DNA of 64,000 nt. Source: Crocinitomicaceae bacterium (GTDB lineage Bacteria; Bacteroidota; Bacteroidia; Flavobacteriales_D; Crocinitomicaceae). Location of the stretch: positions 1-64,000 of the forward strand of contig JAIPCC010000001.1 of NCBI GenBank assembly GCA_021738405.1, in the 5' to 3' direction. The notes under the pieces are model-generated. The model had not been told where the DNA came from. It saw nothing but the letters and a program-made list of their open reading frames with translations, and did no database searches. Positions 18,123 through 27,174 of the stretch are shown here, piece by piece. The position numbers were made by a program, and so were the translations under genes. How positions within the stretch are numbered: position 1 is the stretch's first letter; each line of letters begins with the position of its first letter.

Positions 18123-19391
18123 TTATTCGATGACCGAAAAACCTGTGTAAGCTTGTAAGGCTTTTGGAATTTGGATGCCGTTTTCAGTTTGGTGATTTTC
18201 GAGCAAAGAGGCGAGTATACGCGGCAGGGCCAAAGCGGAGCCATTGAGTGTATGGCAAAGCGTGGTTTTTTTGTCGTCTTTGAAGCGCAATTTCAAGCGG
18301 TTAGACTGGAAGGTATCAAATCTCGAAACAGAGCTCACTTCTAGCCACTTTTCTTGAGCTGCAGAATACACCTCAAAATCGTAGGTCATGGCAGAGGCAA
18401 AGCCCATGTCGCCGCCACACAAACGCAAGATGCGATAAGGGAGTTCTAGTTTTTCGAGTAAGTTCTTGACGTGCTCGATCATTTCGTCGAGCGCTTTGGC
18501 ACTGTTATCTGGGTGCTCTACGCGGACAATTTCTACTTTGTCAAACTGGTGCAAACGGTTGAGGCCGCGCACATCTTTGCCGTAAGAACCTGCTTCGCGT
18601 CTGAAACATGGGGTATAACCACACATTTTGATCGAGAAATTGGCATCGGGCAAAATGACATCGCGGTAGATGTTGGTCAGAGGAACTTCTGCAGTTGGGA
18701 TGAGGTAGAAGTCGTCTTCTTTGACGTAATACATTTGGCCTTCTTTGTCTGGAAGTTGCCCCGTACCATAACCACTGGCCTCGTTGACCATATGCGGAGA
18801 AATGAATTCTTCGTAGCCAGCCGCAATGGCTTCGTCAAGGAAAAATTGAATGAGTGCACGCTGTAGTCTGGCGCCTTTACCGCGGTAAAACGGAAAGCCT
18901 GCCCCGGTGACTTTAACGCCGAGTTCAAAATCGATGAGCTTGAATTTTTTGGCGAGATCCCAGTGTGGTTGGGCTGCAAAACTAAATTGAGGAATTTGAC
19001 CTGCTTCAAAAACATTTTGGTTGTCTTCGGCGTCGCGGCCCTGAACAACTGCTTCGTTCGGAGCGTTCGGTAAAGTGTAGAGGTGTTTTTGGAGGGTGTC
19101 TTCCAAGGCACTTACTTGTTCTTTAAGTGAGGCTTCTTGGATTTTTAAGGCGCTGGTTTTTTCTTTCATTGCCGTCGCTTCGGCCTGCTGACCAGACTTG
19201 AAAAGTTCACCAATAGCGCGCGCAAGTTGGTTCATTTCGGCAGCAACTTGATCGAGTTGAGTTTTGGCCATTCTCCAGTTTTGATCTGTTTCAAGGATGG
19301 CTTCAATGGTCTGACTTGCATCTATATTTCTTTTGACCAGGGCTGCAAGGATGGCTTCTTTTTCTTGACGGATGCGTTGTATTTCTAACAT
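18123..19391 (-). CDS. serS: Seryl-tRNA synthetase
   Basis: Charges tRNA-Ser (and tRNA-Sec where present). From the ATG at 19391 it is 422 residues, matching the family. The N-terminal long helical arm (residues 1-110, heavy in Glu/Lys/Gln) binds the variable arm of tRNA-Ser. The class II core has motif 2 around FRREAGSYGKDVRGLNRLHQ and motif 3 NGSALALPRILASLLE. An open frame extends upstream to 19577 but would add 62 non-conserved residues and run into dut, so it is rejected. The gene is divergent from dut. Confidence 0.97.
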   Translation of the reverse strand: MLEIQRIRQEKEAILAALVKRNIDASQTIEAILETDQNWRMAKTQLDQVAAEMNQLARAIGELFKSGQQAEATAMKEKTSALKIQEASLKEQVSALEDTLQKHLYTLPNAPNEAVVQGRDAEDNQNVFEAGQIPQFSFAAQPHWDLAKKFKLIDFELGVKVTGAGFPFYRGKGARLQRALIQFFLDEAIAAGYEEFISPHMVNEASGYGTGQLPDKEGQMYYVKEDDFYLIPTAEVPLTNIYRDVILPDANFSIKMCGYTPCFRREAGSYGKDVRGLNRLHQFDKVEIVRVEHPDNSAKALDEMIEHVKNLLEKLELPYRILRLCGGDMGFASAMTYDFEVYSAAQEKWLEVSSVSRFDTFQSNRLKLRFKDDKKTTLCHTLNGSALALPRILASLLENHQTENGIQIPKALQAYTGFSVIE

Positions 19392-19505
19392 AACTACTCG
19401 GTTGTGACACAAAAGTAAGCAAATACGCTTAAAATGCCCGATGTTGTCCATACTAAGCTGTTGATTATTCCTTGAATGATAGCGCTTTTGAGTGTAGAAT
19501 TGCGC

Positions 19506-19513
19506 TAATTTTG
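19506..19513 (+). promoter_or_regulatory. Bacteroidota -7 element (TAATTTTG) directly before dut
   Basis: TAATTTTG ends 4 bases before the dut ATG at 19518. A TTTTG at 19486-19490 leaves only 15 bases of spacing, short of the consensus. A leaderless or near-leaderless transcript would result. Confidence 0.4.
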
Positions 19514-19517
19514 GAAG

Positions 19518-19961
19518 ATGGATTTGCACGAAGTTAAAATTGTCAATAAGAGCCACCACGAAGTACCGGCCTATCAAACGGCGGGTTCTTCTGGCATGGA
19601 TGTGCGCGCAATGTTAGAAGCCCCACTCACTTTGGCTCCTATGGAACGCGCTTTAGTTCCGACAGGTTTGTTTCTTGAAATGGACCAAAGTCTTGAATGT
19701 CAAGTGCGGCCGCGCAGCGGTTTGGCACTCAAAAAAGGCCTCACCGTCTTGAATACACCAGGAACCATCGACGCCGATTACCGCGGAGAAGTTGGTATTA
19801 TTCTTGTAAACCTGTCGGCCGAGACCGTAACGCTCAGCGATGGCGAACGCATCGCACAACTCGTTTTTTGTAAAGTAGAAAAGGTAAACCTGATTCAAGT
19901 TCAAGAACTGGGCTCTTCGGAGCGCGGCGAAGGCGGATTCGGTAGTACCGGCACCAAATAA
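19518..19961 (+). CDS. dut: Deoxyuridine 5'-triphosphate nucleotidohydrolase
   Basis: Hydrolyses dUTP to dUMP, keeping uracil out of DNA and feeding thymidylate synthesis. 147 residues with all five trimeric dUTPase motifs in order: SSGMDVRA (24-31), [23 protein letters not shown] with the catalytic Asp, GERIAQLVF, and the C-terminal arm [10 protein letters not shown]. It starts a five-gene + strand run, the next gene beginning 8 bases downstream. Confidence 0.97.
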   Translation: MDLHEVKIVNKSHHEVPAYQTAGSSGMDVRAMLEAPLTLAPMERALVPTGLFLEMDQSLECQVRPRSGLALKKGLTVLNTPGTIDADYRGEVGIILVNLSAETVTLSDGERIAQLVFCKVEKVNLIQVQELGSSERGEGGFGSTGTK

Positions 19962-19969
19962 TTTATATC

Positions 19970-20977
19970 ATGAAAGTAATTGTCCCGATGGCGGGTCGCG
20001 GAAGCAGACTCAGACCCCACACCCTCACGATTCCCAAACCACTCGTTCCGGTTGGCGGAAAGCCCATTGTGCACCGCTTGGTTGCCGATATCGCACGCGT
20101 TTGTGCAGAACCCATCGAAGAAATTGCATTTGTAGTCGGAGAATTTGGCGAGGCAGTTGAACAAGAATTGTTGGCTGTAGCGGCAAGTTTGGGCACCAAA
20201 GGCAGTATTCATTACCAATTACAAGCGCTCGGCACAGCCCACGCCGTTTTGTGTGCAGCCGATGCTCTAGACGGCCCCGTGGTAGTGGCTTTCGCCGACA
20301 CACTCTTCAAAGCTGATTTTAAAATTTCTCACGAAGATGAAGGCATCTTGTGGGTCAAGCAAATCGAAGACCCAAGTGCTTTTGGCGTTATCAAGCTAGA
20401 TGCCAATGGGCACATCATCGATTTTGTCGAAAAACCACAAACTTTCGTTTCAGATTTAGCCATGATCGGCATCTACTATTTCAAAGATGGTGAACGCCTC
20501 AAGCAAGAACTCCAATACCTCATTGACAACAATGTGGTCAAAAGCGGCGAATACCAATTGCCAGACGCCCTGCGCCGACTCACCGAAGCAGGTGTCGCTT
20601 TCAAGCCAGGCACTGTAGACGAATGGCTCGATTGCGGCAACAAAGAAGTCACGGTAGAAACCAACCAACGCGTCCTCGAACACGACGCCGAGGCAGGCCG
20701 TCTGCAAAATTTATCCAGCAATTTTACAGATAGCGTCATCATTCAGCCTTGTTATATTGGCCCGAATGTGCGTATTGAAAGATCAGTTGTTGGGCCGCAT
20801 GTATCTGTGGGAGAAGGCACGGTACTGACAAACGTCAATATGTCAAATTGCATCGTTGGCAACCAAACTAAATTATCAGGAGTGAACCTCTCTGGCGCCA
20901 TGATCGGCTCAAATGCGCAATACAATGGCCGCTCAAAAGACCTCAGCCTCGGCGATTTCAGCACAGTCAATGAATAA
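19970..20977 (+). CDS. Sugar-phosphate nucleotidyltransferase with left-handed beta-helix tail
   Basis: 335 residues. The N-terminal nucleotidyltransferase signature (MAGRGSRLRPHTLTIPKPLVPVGGKP, starting at residue 7) places it with glucose-1-phosphate thymidylyl/uridylyl- or mannose-1-phosphate guanylyltransferases. Residues about 250-330 contain hexapeptide-like repeats (GPNVRIERSVVGPHVSVGEG). It should make an NDP-sugar for surface glycans; the exact nucleotide and sugar cannot be fixed from sequence. The last codons overlap the start of the TPR lipoprotein gene by 8 bases. Confidence 0.85.
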   Translation: MKVIVPMAGRGSRLRPHTLTIPKPLVPVGGKPIVHRLVADIARVCAEPIEEIAFVVGEFGEAVEQELLAVAASLGTKGSIHYQLQALGTAHAVLCAADALDGPVVVAFADTLFKADFKISHEDEGILWVKQIEDPSAFGVIKLDANGHIIDFVEKPQTFVSDLAMIGIYYFKDGERLKQELQYLIDNNVVKSGEYQLPDALRRLTEAGVAFKPGTVDEWLDCGNKEVTVETNQRVLEHDAEAGRLQNLSSNFTDSVIIQPCYIGPNVRIERSVVGPHVSVGEGTVLTNVNMSNCIVGNQTKLSGVNLSGAMIGSNAQYNGRSKDLSLGDFSTVNE

Positions 20978-22661
20978 ATTGATCTACGCCCTCGCGCTCG
21001 TTGCTTTGGCAGCTTGCAAAGTGCAGGAACCAACTGCTGCGCTGCAAGATCCTGCCTACATTCGGCAGTTCCACAGCGGCGTCCGCAATATGCTCAACGC
21101 GCAAAACGAGGAAGCTATCCAAGCGTTCAAGGCATGTCTGCAAAAACAGCCCAAAGATGCCGCTGTGCATTACGCGCTTTTTCAGATTTACCTCAAGCAA
21201 GAAAAATACCAAGAAGCTGCTTTCCATACCGAGCAAGCTGCCCAACTCGACCCCAAAAACCTGCATTACAAGCGCGAGTTGGCATTTATGTACCAACAAT
21301 TGGGTCGTTATCAAGATGCCGCCGAAGTTTTTGAAGCTTTGTTAAAAGCAGATCCAAAAAACATAGATTATTACAGCGGGGCACTGAAGAGTTACCAAGA
21401 GCTCAATAAATCGAGCAAGTCTTATGCGCTTATCGGGCAAATGGAACAGCAGCTCGGTGAAAACCCCAATACGGTTCTTGAAAAATTCCGACTCTTGCAA
21501 GAAATGGGTAAGACCAAAGAAGGAGTAGCCTTACTAGAAGCCGCCCGACTGCGCTTCCCTTTAGAACCAAGTATCCTCGCCAATTTAGTCGATCATTATT
21601 TCAGGTCCCAAAATTACCAGGCTGGTTTTGGCCTGCTCAAGGACCTCGTAGAAGCCGACCCTCAAAATGGTGTTGCACTTTTGATGTACGGAGAAATGCT
21701 CTACCGTTCTGGCAAAGTGGACGAAGGAAAGAAATACTTACACGACGGCATTTTAGCACAGGGCCCAAGTCTCGATCAGAAAATGAATATTTTGATCATG
21801 TTGGTCAATCAAAAGTCACATACGGCACCTGACCCCAAATTGGAGCCCCTTGTAGTGTACATGACCCAAACTTACCCCAACGAGGCCAAAGCGCATTCCA
21901 TCGCCGGCGATTACTACTACGTTTCTGGCCAAATCAAAGCCGCCATTGCCAGCTATCAGCAAACACTGCGCTGCGACCCCAATTTGTTTCCAGTTTGGAG
22001 TCAGGTCATGATTTTAGAATTTGAACAAGAATCCTGGACCAACTTGCTCAAAGACGCCTCAAGTTGTGCCGAACTGTTTCCGAGTCAGCCAATGCCTTTC
22101 TTTTTCAAAGCCATGATGCTCAATAGAAGTGGCTTGCATTCAGAAGCCTTAGAAAACCTCACGCTCGCCAAAGGCGTATTGCTCAATGACAACGCGCTCT
22201 TAGGAGAAATTTCTTTGCAAGAAGGCAGCGCCTATTTAGGCTTGCAACAACAAGAAAAAGCCTTTGCAGCGTTTGAGGAGGCGCTCAGTATTTCTTCTAA
22301 CGACCTCGAATTGGAATATCTACACGCCTTAACAACCTATAAAACGGAGCTTCCTAAAACCACGCAGCGTTTACAAGAAAGCCTGGCAAAAGACGCTTCC
22401 AATGCACAAGTGATTTTTGAATTGGCCTTTGCCGCGTTTCAGTCTGGTACTCACCAAATGGCCTGGCAAGAAATTCAAAAAATTACGGATACCAAACTGC
22501 TTCAGACTGCTGCTTATCAAGAACTCCTCGGCGATATCTATTTCCATTTAGGTCAAGTTCAGGAAGCCAACAACTGCTGGCAGAAGGCGCTTACTTTTGG
22601 AGAGGGCAGTGTTGTGCTTTCCGAGAAAATCTCTAAAAAAACGTATGTTCAAGTTCCATAA
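20970..22661 (+). CDS. Tetratricopeptide-repeat lipoprotein
   Basis: 563 residues starting at ATG 20970 with a lipoprotein signal peptide (NKLIYALALVALAAC, Cys at residue 16). The rest is a chain of TPR helices; units such as AAVHYALFQIYLKQEKYQEA and LAFMYQQLGRYQDAAEVFEA recur through the protein. TPR arrays serve as protein-protein scaffolds. The position between a sugar nucleotidyltransferase and DUF4292/EnvC suggests a role in envelope assembly (inference). It overlaps the previous gene by 8 bases and the next by 17 bases, so translation is likely coupled. Confidence 0.85.
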   Translation: MNKLIYALALVALAACKVQEPTAALQDPAYIRQFHSGVRNMLNAQNEEAIQAFKACLQKQPKDAAVHYALFQIYLKQEKYQEAAFHTEQAAQLDPKNLHYKRELAFMYQQLGRYQDAAEVFEALLKADPKNIDYYSGALKSYQELNKSSKSYALIGQMEQQLGENPNTVLEKFRLLQEMGKTKEGVALLEAARLRFPLEPSILANLVDHYFRSQNYQAGFGLLKDLVEADPQNGVALLMYGEMLYRSGKVDEGKKYLHDGILAQGPSLDQKMNILIMLVNQKSHTAPDPKLEPLVVYMTQTYPNEAKAHSIAGDYYYVSGQIKAAIASYQQTLRCDPNLFPVWSQVMILEFEQESWTNLLKDASSCAELFPSQPMPFFFKAMMLNRSGLHSEALENLTLAKGVLLNDNALLGEISLQEGSAYLGLQQQEKAFAAFEEALSISSNDLELEYLHALTTYKTELPKTTQRLQESLAKDASNAQVIFELAFAAFQSGTHQMAWQEIQKITDTKLLQTAAYQELLGDIYFHLGQVQEANNCWQKALTFGEGSVVLSEKISKKTYVQVP

Positions 22662-23478
22662 ATTATTTTTCATCTGCTTTTTGTTTTTGGGCCTCACGGC
22701 CTGTAAAACCCAAGAGCTTGTCGCTGAGCAAAGCAACACAGACAAACTCCCAAAAATCAAAGACAAAGAGTTGATAGACCGCATCGATAGCCTCTCACAT
22801 ATTGAGCCCAAGACTTTTTACAGCAAGCTGGCGCTGTCTTATCAAGATTTGAGCAAACCAGCAGACGAAGGCGAAATCTCTGTAAAAACGTCCATCAAAA
22901 TTGTGAGTGACAGCGCTGTTTCAGCGATCATTACCTATGCCCGTATTCCGGTAGTTACCGCACTTGTAACCCAAGATACCCTGAGCGTTGTCAATAAGCG
23001 AGACCGCTGCTACACCGTCGCTTCCTTAGATTACTTGAAAGATTTATTTGGCGTTGATTTCTCGTATGAAAACATAGAAGAAATCATTTACGGCAAGCCT
23101 TTAGATTACCAAATCACGCAAAAGTATTTTGTAGATAACGACCCTTTTCAGTACAGTATCTCGACCCACAAAAAGCACGACCGCAAGAAACCAGACCGCA
23201 AACAACGCGACGACCTCATGATCCAATACCGCCTCACCGACGACGCCAAGGCCCTCAAGCAGACCCGCATCTGGAGTCTGGAAGATGCAACTGAGGTGAG
23301 TGTTGTATATCTAGAGAGACAGCAACTCAATGGCTACGATTTGCCTTTGAAAGTTGAAATCAATATCCGCACACCAAAAAAAACGCTGTTGCTCACTTTG
23401 CTCTACGAGCGTGTCGAGGTCAACGAACCACAAGAATTAATCATCGTCATACCAGAAAGCTATGAAAAATGTGATTAG
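22645..23478 (+). CDS. DUF4292 family lipoprotein
   Basis: 277 residues from ATG 22645 (FKFHKLFFICFLFLGLTAC: lipobox with Cys at residue 20). The mature region matches the DUF4292 pattern of Bacteroidota, including KDKELIDRIDSLSHIEPKTF and a beta-rich core that resembles LolA/LolB-like folds used to carry lipids or lipoproteins (family-level inference). The start lies inside the TPR gene by 17 bases and its end overlaps envC by 17 bases, giving a tight three-gene coupling. Confidence 0.75.
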   Translation: MFKFHKLFFICFLFLGLTACKTQELVAEQSNTDKLPKIKDKELIDRIDSLSHIEPKTFYSKLALSYQDLSKPADEGEISVKTSIKIVSDSAVSAIITYARIPVVTALVTQDTLSVVNKRDRCYTVASLDYLKDLFGVDFSYENIEEIIYGKPLDYQITQKYFVDNDPFQYSISTHKKHDRKKPDRKQRDDLMIQYRLTDDAKALKQTRIWSLEDATEVSVVYLERQQLNGYDLPLKVEINIRTPKKTLLLTLLYERVEVNEPQELIIVIPESYEKCD

Positions 23479-24772
23479 CATCGTCTTGCTCTTGTGTATG
23501 GCTCCAATGGCCTACGCTCAGCAAGATCAAAACCAACTCAAGCGCGAACAGCAGAAATTAGAGAAACGCATCTCTAATACCAAGAAGCTATTGAATAAAG
23601 TGAAGAACAACAGCCAAGCTTCGCTCAATGAAATCCGTTTGATTGAAAACCAAATCAAGAGCCGCGAAGCTTTGGTCAATCTTTTTGACAACCAAGTGCG
23701 CAGCGCCGAAATGAAAATCGTTCAAAAAAAGATGGAGATCAAGCGCTTGCGCGCCAAGCTCACCCAACTCAAGCAACAATATCGCAAAATGTTTTTGTAT
23801 GCCTACAAACACCGCGGCAATTACAACAAAGTCATGTATTTATTGGCTTCGTCCGACTACAACGAAGCACTCAGGCGCAACCGCTATCTGAAAAAAGTAG
23901 CAGCTGTTCAGCAAAAACAAGCAGCGCTCATCAAGCAACACCAACAACTCATTTTCAAGGAAATCAATCAAATTGATTCCGAAAAGCTCATCAAGCAACA
24001 AGCTTTAGAAGAGAAAAAGCAAGAACGTCAACTCATTCAAAACGACAAGTCCAAAAAGGAAAAGTCGTATCAAAAATTCAAAAAAGAAGAGCAAGCACTC
24101 ATTGCGCAACTCAAAGAAGATGAGCGCAAGAAAATTCAGCTCAAAAAGCAAATCGATGCAGCAATTCGGGCAGATATCGCCAAAGAGCAAGCAAGAGAAA
24201 AGGCTCGTCTAGCTGAAATAGCCAAGACGACCACTAATGCTACTCCCAAAACGCAAGGAACGGCTACCACCGCAACAAGTCCGAAAGCAACAACGCCTAC
24301 TGCAGCGCCAAAAGTTGTAGCAACACCAATTTCTACCGAAGGGGCGGCAATTGGCAAAAGTTTTGAAACCAATCGGGGTCGTTTGCCATGGCCAGTAGAC
24401 AACGGCAGCGTGACCGAAAGATTTGGCCGCAACTATCATCCAACGCTCAGCGGCGTGGAGTGGAACAACAACGGCATTGATATTACTTGCAGCAGAGGAT
24501 CAAAGGTGCGCGCAGTCTTTGAAGGCGAAGTCACGACGGTCTTTTCAGTGGCTGGTGCAGGAAAGGTTGTGATCATCAAGCACGGCGCGTATCGTACCGT
24601 TTATGGCAATTTGTCAGAAACATTTGTGGGCGTCGGATCTAAGGTATCTACCAAACAAGCCATCGGGACACTCCTAAACGATAGCGGGGTGTCTGTGTGC
24701 CATTTTGAAGTGCATCAGGTTGTAGGCGCGAGCCCCGTGACACTCAATCCGTCGCTTTGGATTGGTCGTTAG
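23462..24772 (+). CDS. EnvC-like murein hydrolase activator (degenerate LytM domain)
   Basis: 436 residues: signal peptide (residues 1-20), a long Lys/Gln/Glu-rich coiled coil (about 22-255), a Thr/Ala/Pro-rich linker (about 260-300), and a C-terminal LytM/M23 fold (about 310-436). The first metal ligand His of the M23 HxGxD motif is replaced (NNNGIDI), so it is probably not a peptidase. EnvC-type proteins instead switch on periplasmic amidases at the division septum. Second-site residues CHFEVH remain. It is the last gene of the dut run; its 3' end overlaps the convergent ligase gene by 29 bases. Confidence 0.88.
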   Translation: MKNVISIVLLLCMAPMAYAQQDQNQLKREQQKLEKRISNTKKLLNKVKNNSQASLNEIRLIENQIKSREALVNLFDNQVRSAEMKIVQKKMEIKRLRAKLTQLKQQYRKMFLYAYKHRGNYNKVMYLLASSDYNEALRRNRYLKKVAAVQQKQAALIKQHQQLIFKEINQIDSEKLIKQQALEEKKQERQLIQNDKSKKEKSYQKFKKEEQALIAQLKEDERKKIQLKKQIDAAIRADIAKEQAREKARLAEIAKTTTNATPKTQGTATTATSPKATTPTAAPKVVATPISTEGAAIGKSFETNRGRLPWPVDNGSVTERFGRNYHPTLSGVEWNNNGIDITCSRGSKVRAVFEGEVTTVFSVAGAGKVVIIKHGAYRTVYGNLSETFVGVGSKVSTKQAIGTLLNDSGVSVCHFEVHQVVGASPVTLNPSLWIGR

Positions 24773-26114
24773 TACTTAATTCACGTTCGTAAACCAACCA
24801 CATCGCGCAAATTCCCCAAATAGGAACTGCGGCCTTGTCGGTGTCTAAATAATTATTCAGGAAGGCATGGATGAAATAAGTGCTCAGTGCCATTATGGTA
24901 CTCAGTACAATAATTCTGTCTTCTTTGTTGGTTTTGGGCAAGCGATGGTAGAGCGTAATTCCCGTATAAAATATCGCAAAGATGAGCGCAATTAAACTCA
25001 ACATACCAATGAGGCCTGTTTCTGCGAGTGCACCCAAGTATTCGCTGTGTGCGTTGCCCATGTCGCCAAAATTGGTAGAAATAATAGTGAGGTTCTCTGG
25101 TCGCTGAAAAGGTGCATACTCAAAGGCATAGGTTCCGGGGCCATAACCCATGATAGGCCGCTGCTTGAACATTTCAATAGCACAACTCCACCGATTGATG
25201 CGCTCCAAGTTTGAGGCATCGGTAGAAATATTAGCCGCACTTTGTAGGCGTTCGTCAAATGCTTCTGTGGTATGCTCGTATTTATTGCGTTCGAGCTCCA
25301 TTTGAATGCGGTCCCATTGGATCAAAATTACCACCACCCCAATACTCGCCAAAACAGCAATGGGTTTCCAAGAAACTTTGTAATACAGCACAAGGGCTAC
25401 GCCAATGCTTCCTACCACACTTAGCCAAGCTGCACGCGTATACGAGAGCACCAAGCCCACCAAAATGATCGCGATGATCGCGAGAAGGGTCATTTGCACC
25501 AACGGATTGTGTTTCTTGTAGAGGTAAAGCCCAACAGCCAGAGGCAGCACGAGTGCAACAATAGCACCATAAATAGTATGGTCTTTAAAGAATGGAGACA
25601 TGACCCAATGCCCTTCTTTTTCGCCAAATCCATAAAAGGAGTGATGGATGAGTGTATAGATGATCACAATAACCGTAGCGATTATAAAGAGCCAAAGGAA
25701 GGCGATGCGCGCAGTGCGCTTTTGAAGAAAGTAAGTGCCAAAAAATAAAATAGGCACAATAAACCAGAGCCTAGCCAGGATAAATTTGAGCGACACAATA
25801 GGATGGCTGCTCGTGATGGCAGACAATAAAAGCCAAAGTAAATAAACGATAATAGTCCAGACGAGTGGGCTGCGCCAAACTTGTACAGGTAAGAAGCCTT
25901 TTTTGAGTTGGAAGGCACTCAATAAAATCATGAGGCCAAACAACAGTGGTTCTGTCGGGACAAACAAACCAAAACTGCTCGTGTACTCTTCAATATTGAA
26001 GGAGAGCGGCGTCAGAAAGGCGAGACTCAAAAAGAGTTTGTCCGTATGAAATATAGCAAAATAGATGGCGAGCAGGCCAACAGGAATGAGCGAATAAAGA
26101 ATAGGGTCGTTCAT
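24744..26114 (-). CDS. O-antigen ligase-like polysaccharide membrane protein
   Basis: 456 residues with about 11-12 membrane helices and the large periplasmic loop typical of the Wzy/WaaL (O-antigen ligase) family. The loop lies around residues 290-370 and contains the family pattern MGYGPGTYAFEYAPF and NAHSEYLGALAETGLIG with the conserved His. It would join or polymerise undecaprenyl-linked glycans. It is 7 bases downstream of the Wzz-like gene, and these with the flippase form a surface polysaccharide unit. The last 29 bases are shared with the envC 3' end. Confidence 0.88.
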   Translation of the reverse strand: MNDPILYSLIPVGLLAIYFAIFHTDKLFLSLAFLTPLSFNIEEYTSSFGLFVPTEPLLFGLMILLSAFQLKKGFLPVQVWRSPLVWTIIVYLLWLLLSAITSSHPIVSLKFILARLWFIVPILFFGTYFLQKRTARIAFLWLFIIATVIVIIYTLIHHSFYGFGEKEGHWVMSPFFKDHTIYGAIVALVLPLAVGLYLYKKHNPLVQMTLLAIIAIILVGLVLSYTRAAWLSVVGSIGVALVLYYKVSWKPIAVLASIGVVVILIQWDRIQMELERNKYEHTTEAFDERLQSAANISTDASNLERINRWSCAIEMFKQRPIMGYGPGTYAFEYAPFQRPENLTIISTNFGDMGNAHSEYLGALAETGLIGMLSLIALIFAIFYTGITLYHRLPKTNKEDRIIVLSTIMALSTYFIHAFLNNYLDTDKAAVPIWGICAMWLVYERELSTNDQSKATD

Positions 26115-26121
26115 TTGAACT

Positions 26122-27114
26122 TTATGCAGCGGTCTGTTGGAGTTCTTTGATGCGTTGACGGATCAATAAGAAGAACAGTCCGAAAAGAAAACCACCTACG
26201 GTAGAAACCAACACAATGATCATGCGCTTTGGTTTTTCTTTGCGATCGGCAACAACGGCTCTTTCCACCACGAATTTGTGGTTAAAATTGGCATTGGCAT
26301 CAGACTCTGCTTGTTCGTAAGACACTTTAAAGTCTTCTATCTTCACGATTTTCTCGTTGCGTTGGTATTCGAGCCCGTCATAAACTGAACCGTATTTGCT
26401 ATTGGCTTCAATTTTCTTGCGGAGCTCTTCTTTTTCCTGTGGATTTTTGGCATCAACCAAAGCTTGGTAAAGCGTGGCGCGCGTATCGTTGGGCAAAACG
26501 CCTAATTCAGCGAGGTCTTCTAAGCGCTGTAAGATCGAGTCGCGCTCTTTTTCCATTTGTTGTTTTTTGCGCAAATTGATTTGAAAGGCGGGAATGGTGC
26601 GCTCGCGGATCATTTCGTTCTTGATGGTATCGATGAGGTCAACGATGTCATTGGCCATAGCTGCCGCTTGCTTAGGGTTTTCGTCGAGCACGTCAATTTG
26701 AATTGAACCATAGCGCGTGCGGCTAAAGGTAAAATGCTCGTTGTAGGCCTTGTTGAGTTTGTAAAATTTATTGGGATCTGTTTTTGAAATCTCGTAATCT
26801 TTCATGAGGTCGTATTTCTGGACAATACGGTCTCTGATGCGCGAAGACGATAAAATTTGAACCAATTGCTCGGCTTGTTCTTCTTCTCCGAAGTCCATGG
26901 CTGCTGCTTTTACGTTGCGTTGCTCAGAGAAAGATACATTGCTGGAGGCCGCCGCAAATACAATTGCAGTAGACAAATAGAGTGGGGTAATGATAAAAGC
27001 GACGATGACTGAAAGGACCGCGGCTACACCTGTAAATAGGAGCAAGGATTTGCGTTGGTTCCAGAGAAATATTAATAATGCGTTGCGTTGGTCTGAGAGG
27101 TTATTGTTTTCCAT
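26122..27114 (-). CDS. Wzz-like polysaccharide chain-length determinant
   Basis: 330 residues from ATG 27114 (the ORF also permits 27144). It has an N-terminal membrane helix (about 24-44, LLLFTGVAAVLSVIVAFIIT), a long periplasmic helical region and a second helix near the C terminus (MIIVLVSTVGGFLFGLFFLL). This two-helix layout with PLYLSTAIVF after the first helix is the Wzz/PCP family plan, which sets polymer length. No tyrosine kinase domain is present. It lies between the flippase and the ligase genes. Confidence 0.87.
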   Translation of the reverse strand: MENNNLSDQRNALLIFLWNQRKSLLLFTGVAAVLSVIVAFIITPLYLSTAIVFAAASSNVSFSEQRNVKAAAMDFGEEEQAEQLVQILSSSRIRDRIVQKYDLMKDYEISKTDPNKFYKLNKAYNEHFTFSRTRYGSIQIDVLDENPKQAAAMANDIVDLIDTIKNEMIRERTIPAFQINLRKKQQMEKERDSILQRLEDLAELGVLPNDTRATLYQALVDAKNPQEKEELRKKIEANSKYGSVYDGLEYQRNEKIVKIEDFKVSYEQAESDANANFNHKFVVERAVVADRKEKPKRMIIVLVSTVGGFLFGLFFLLIRQRIKELQQTAA

Positions 27115-27174
27115 AGTGCTTACTTGCGGCCAATTTTTTTTCAAAGCTATGACATTAACTCCAAAAATCCATAT

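Noticed and set aside
19392-19577. 62-residue extension of seryl-tRNA synthetase
   Set aside because: The added residues are unlike any SerRS, overlap dut on the other strand, and MLEIQRIRQ at 19391 is the usual start.
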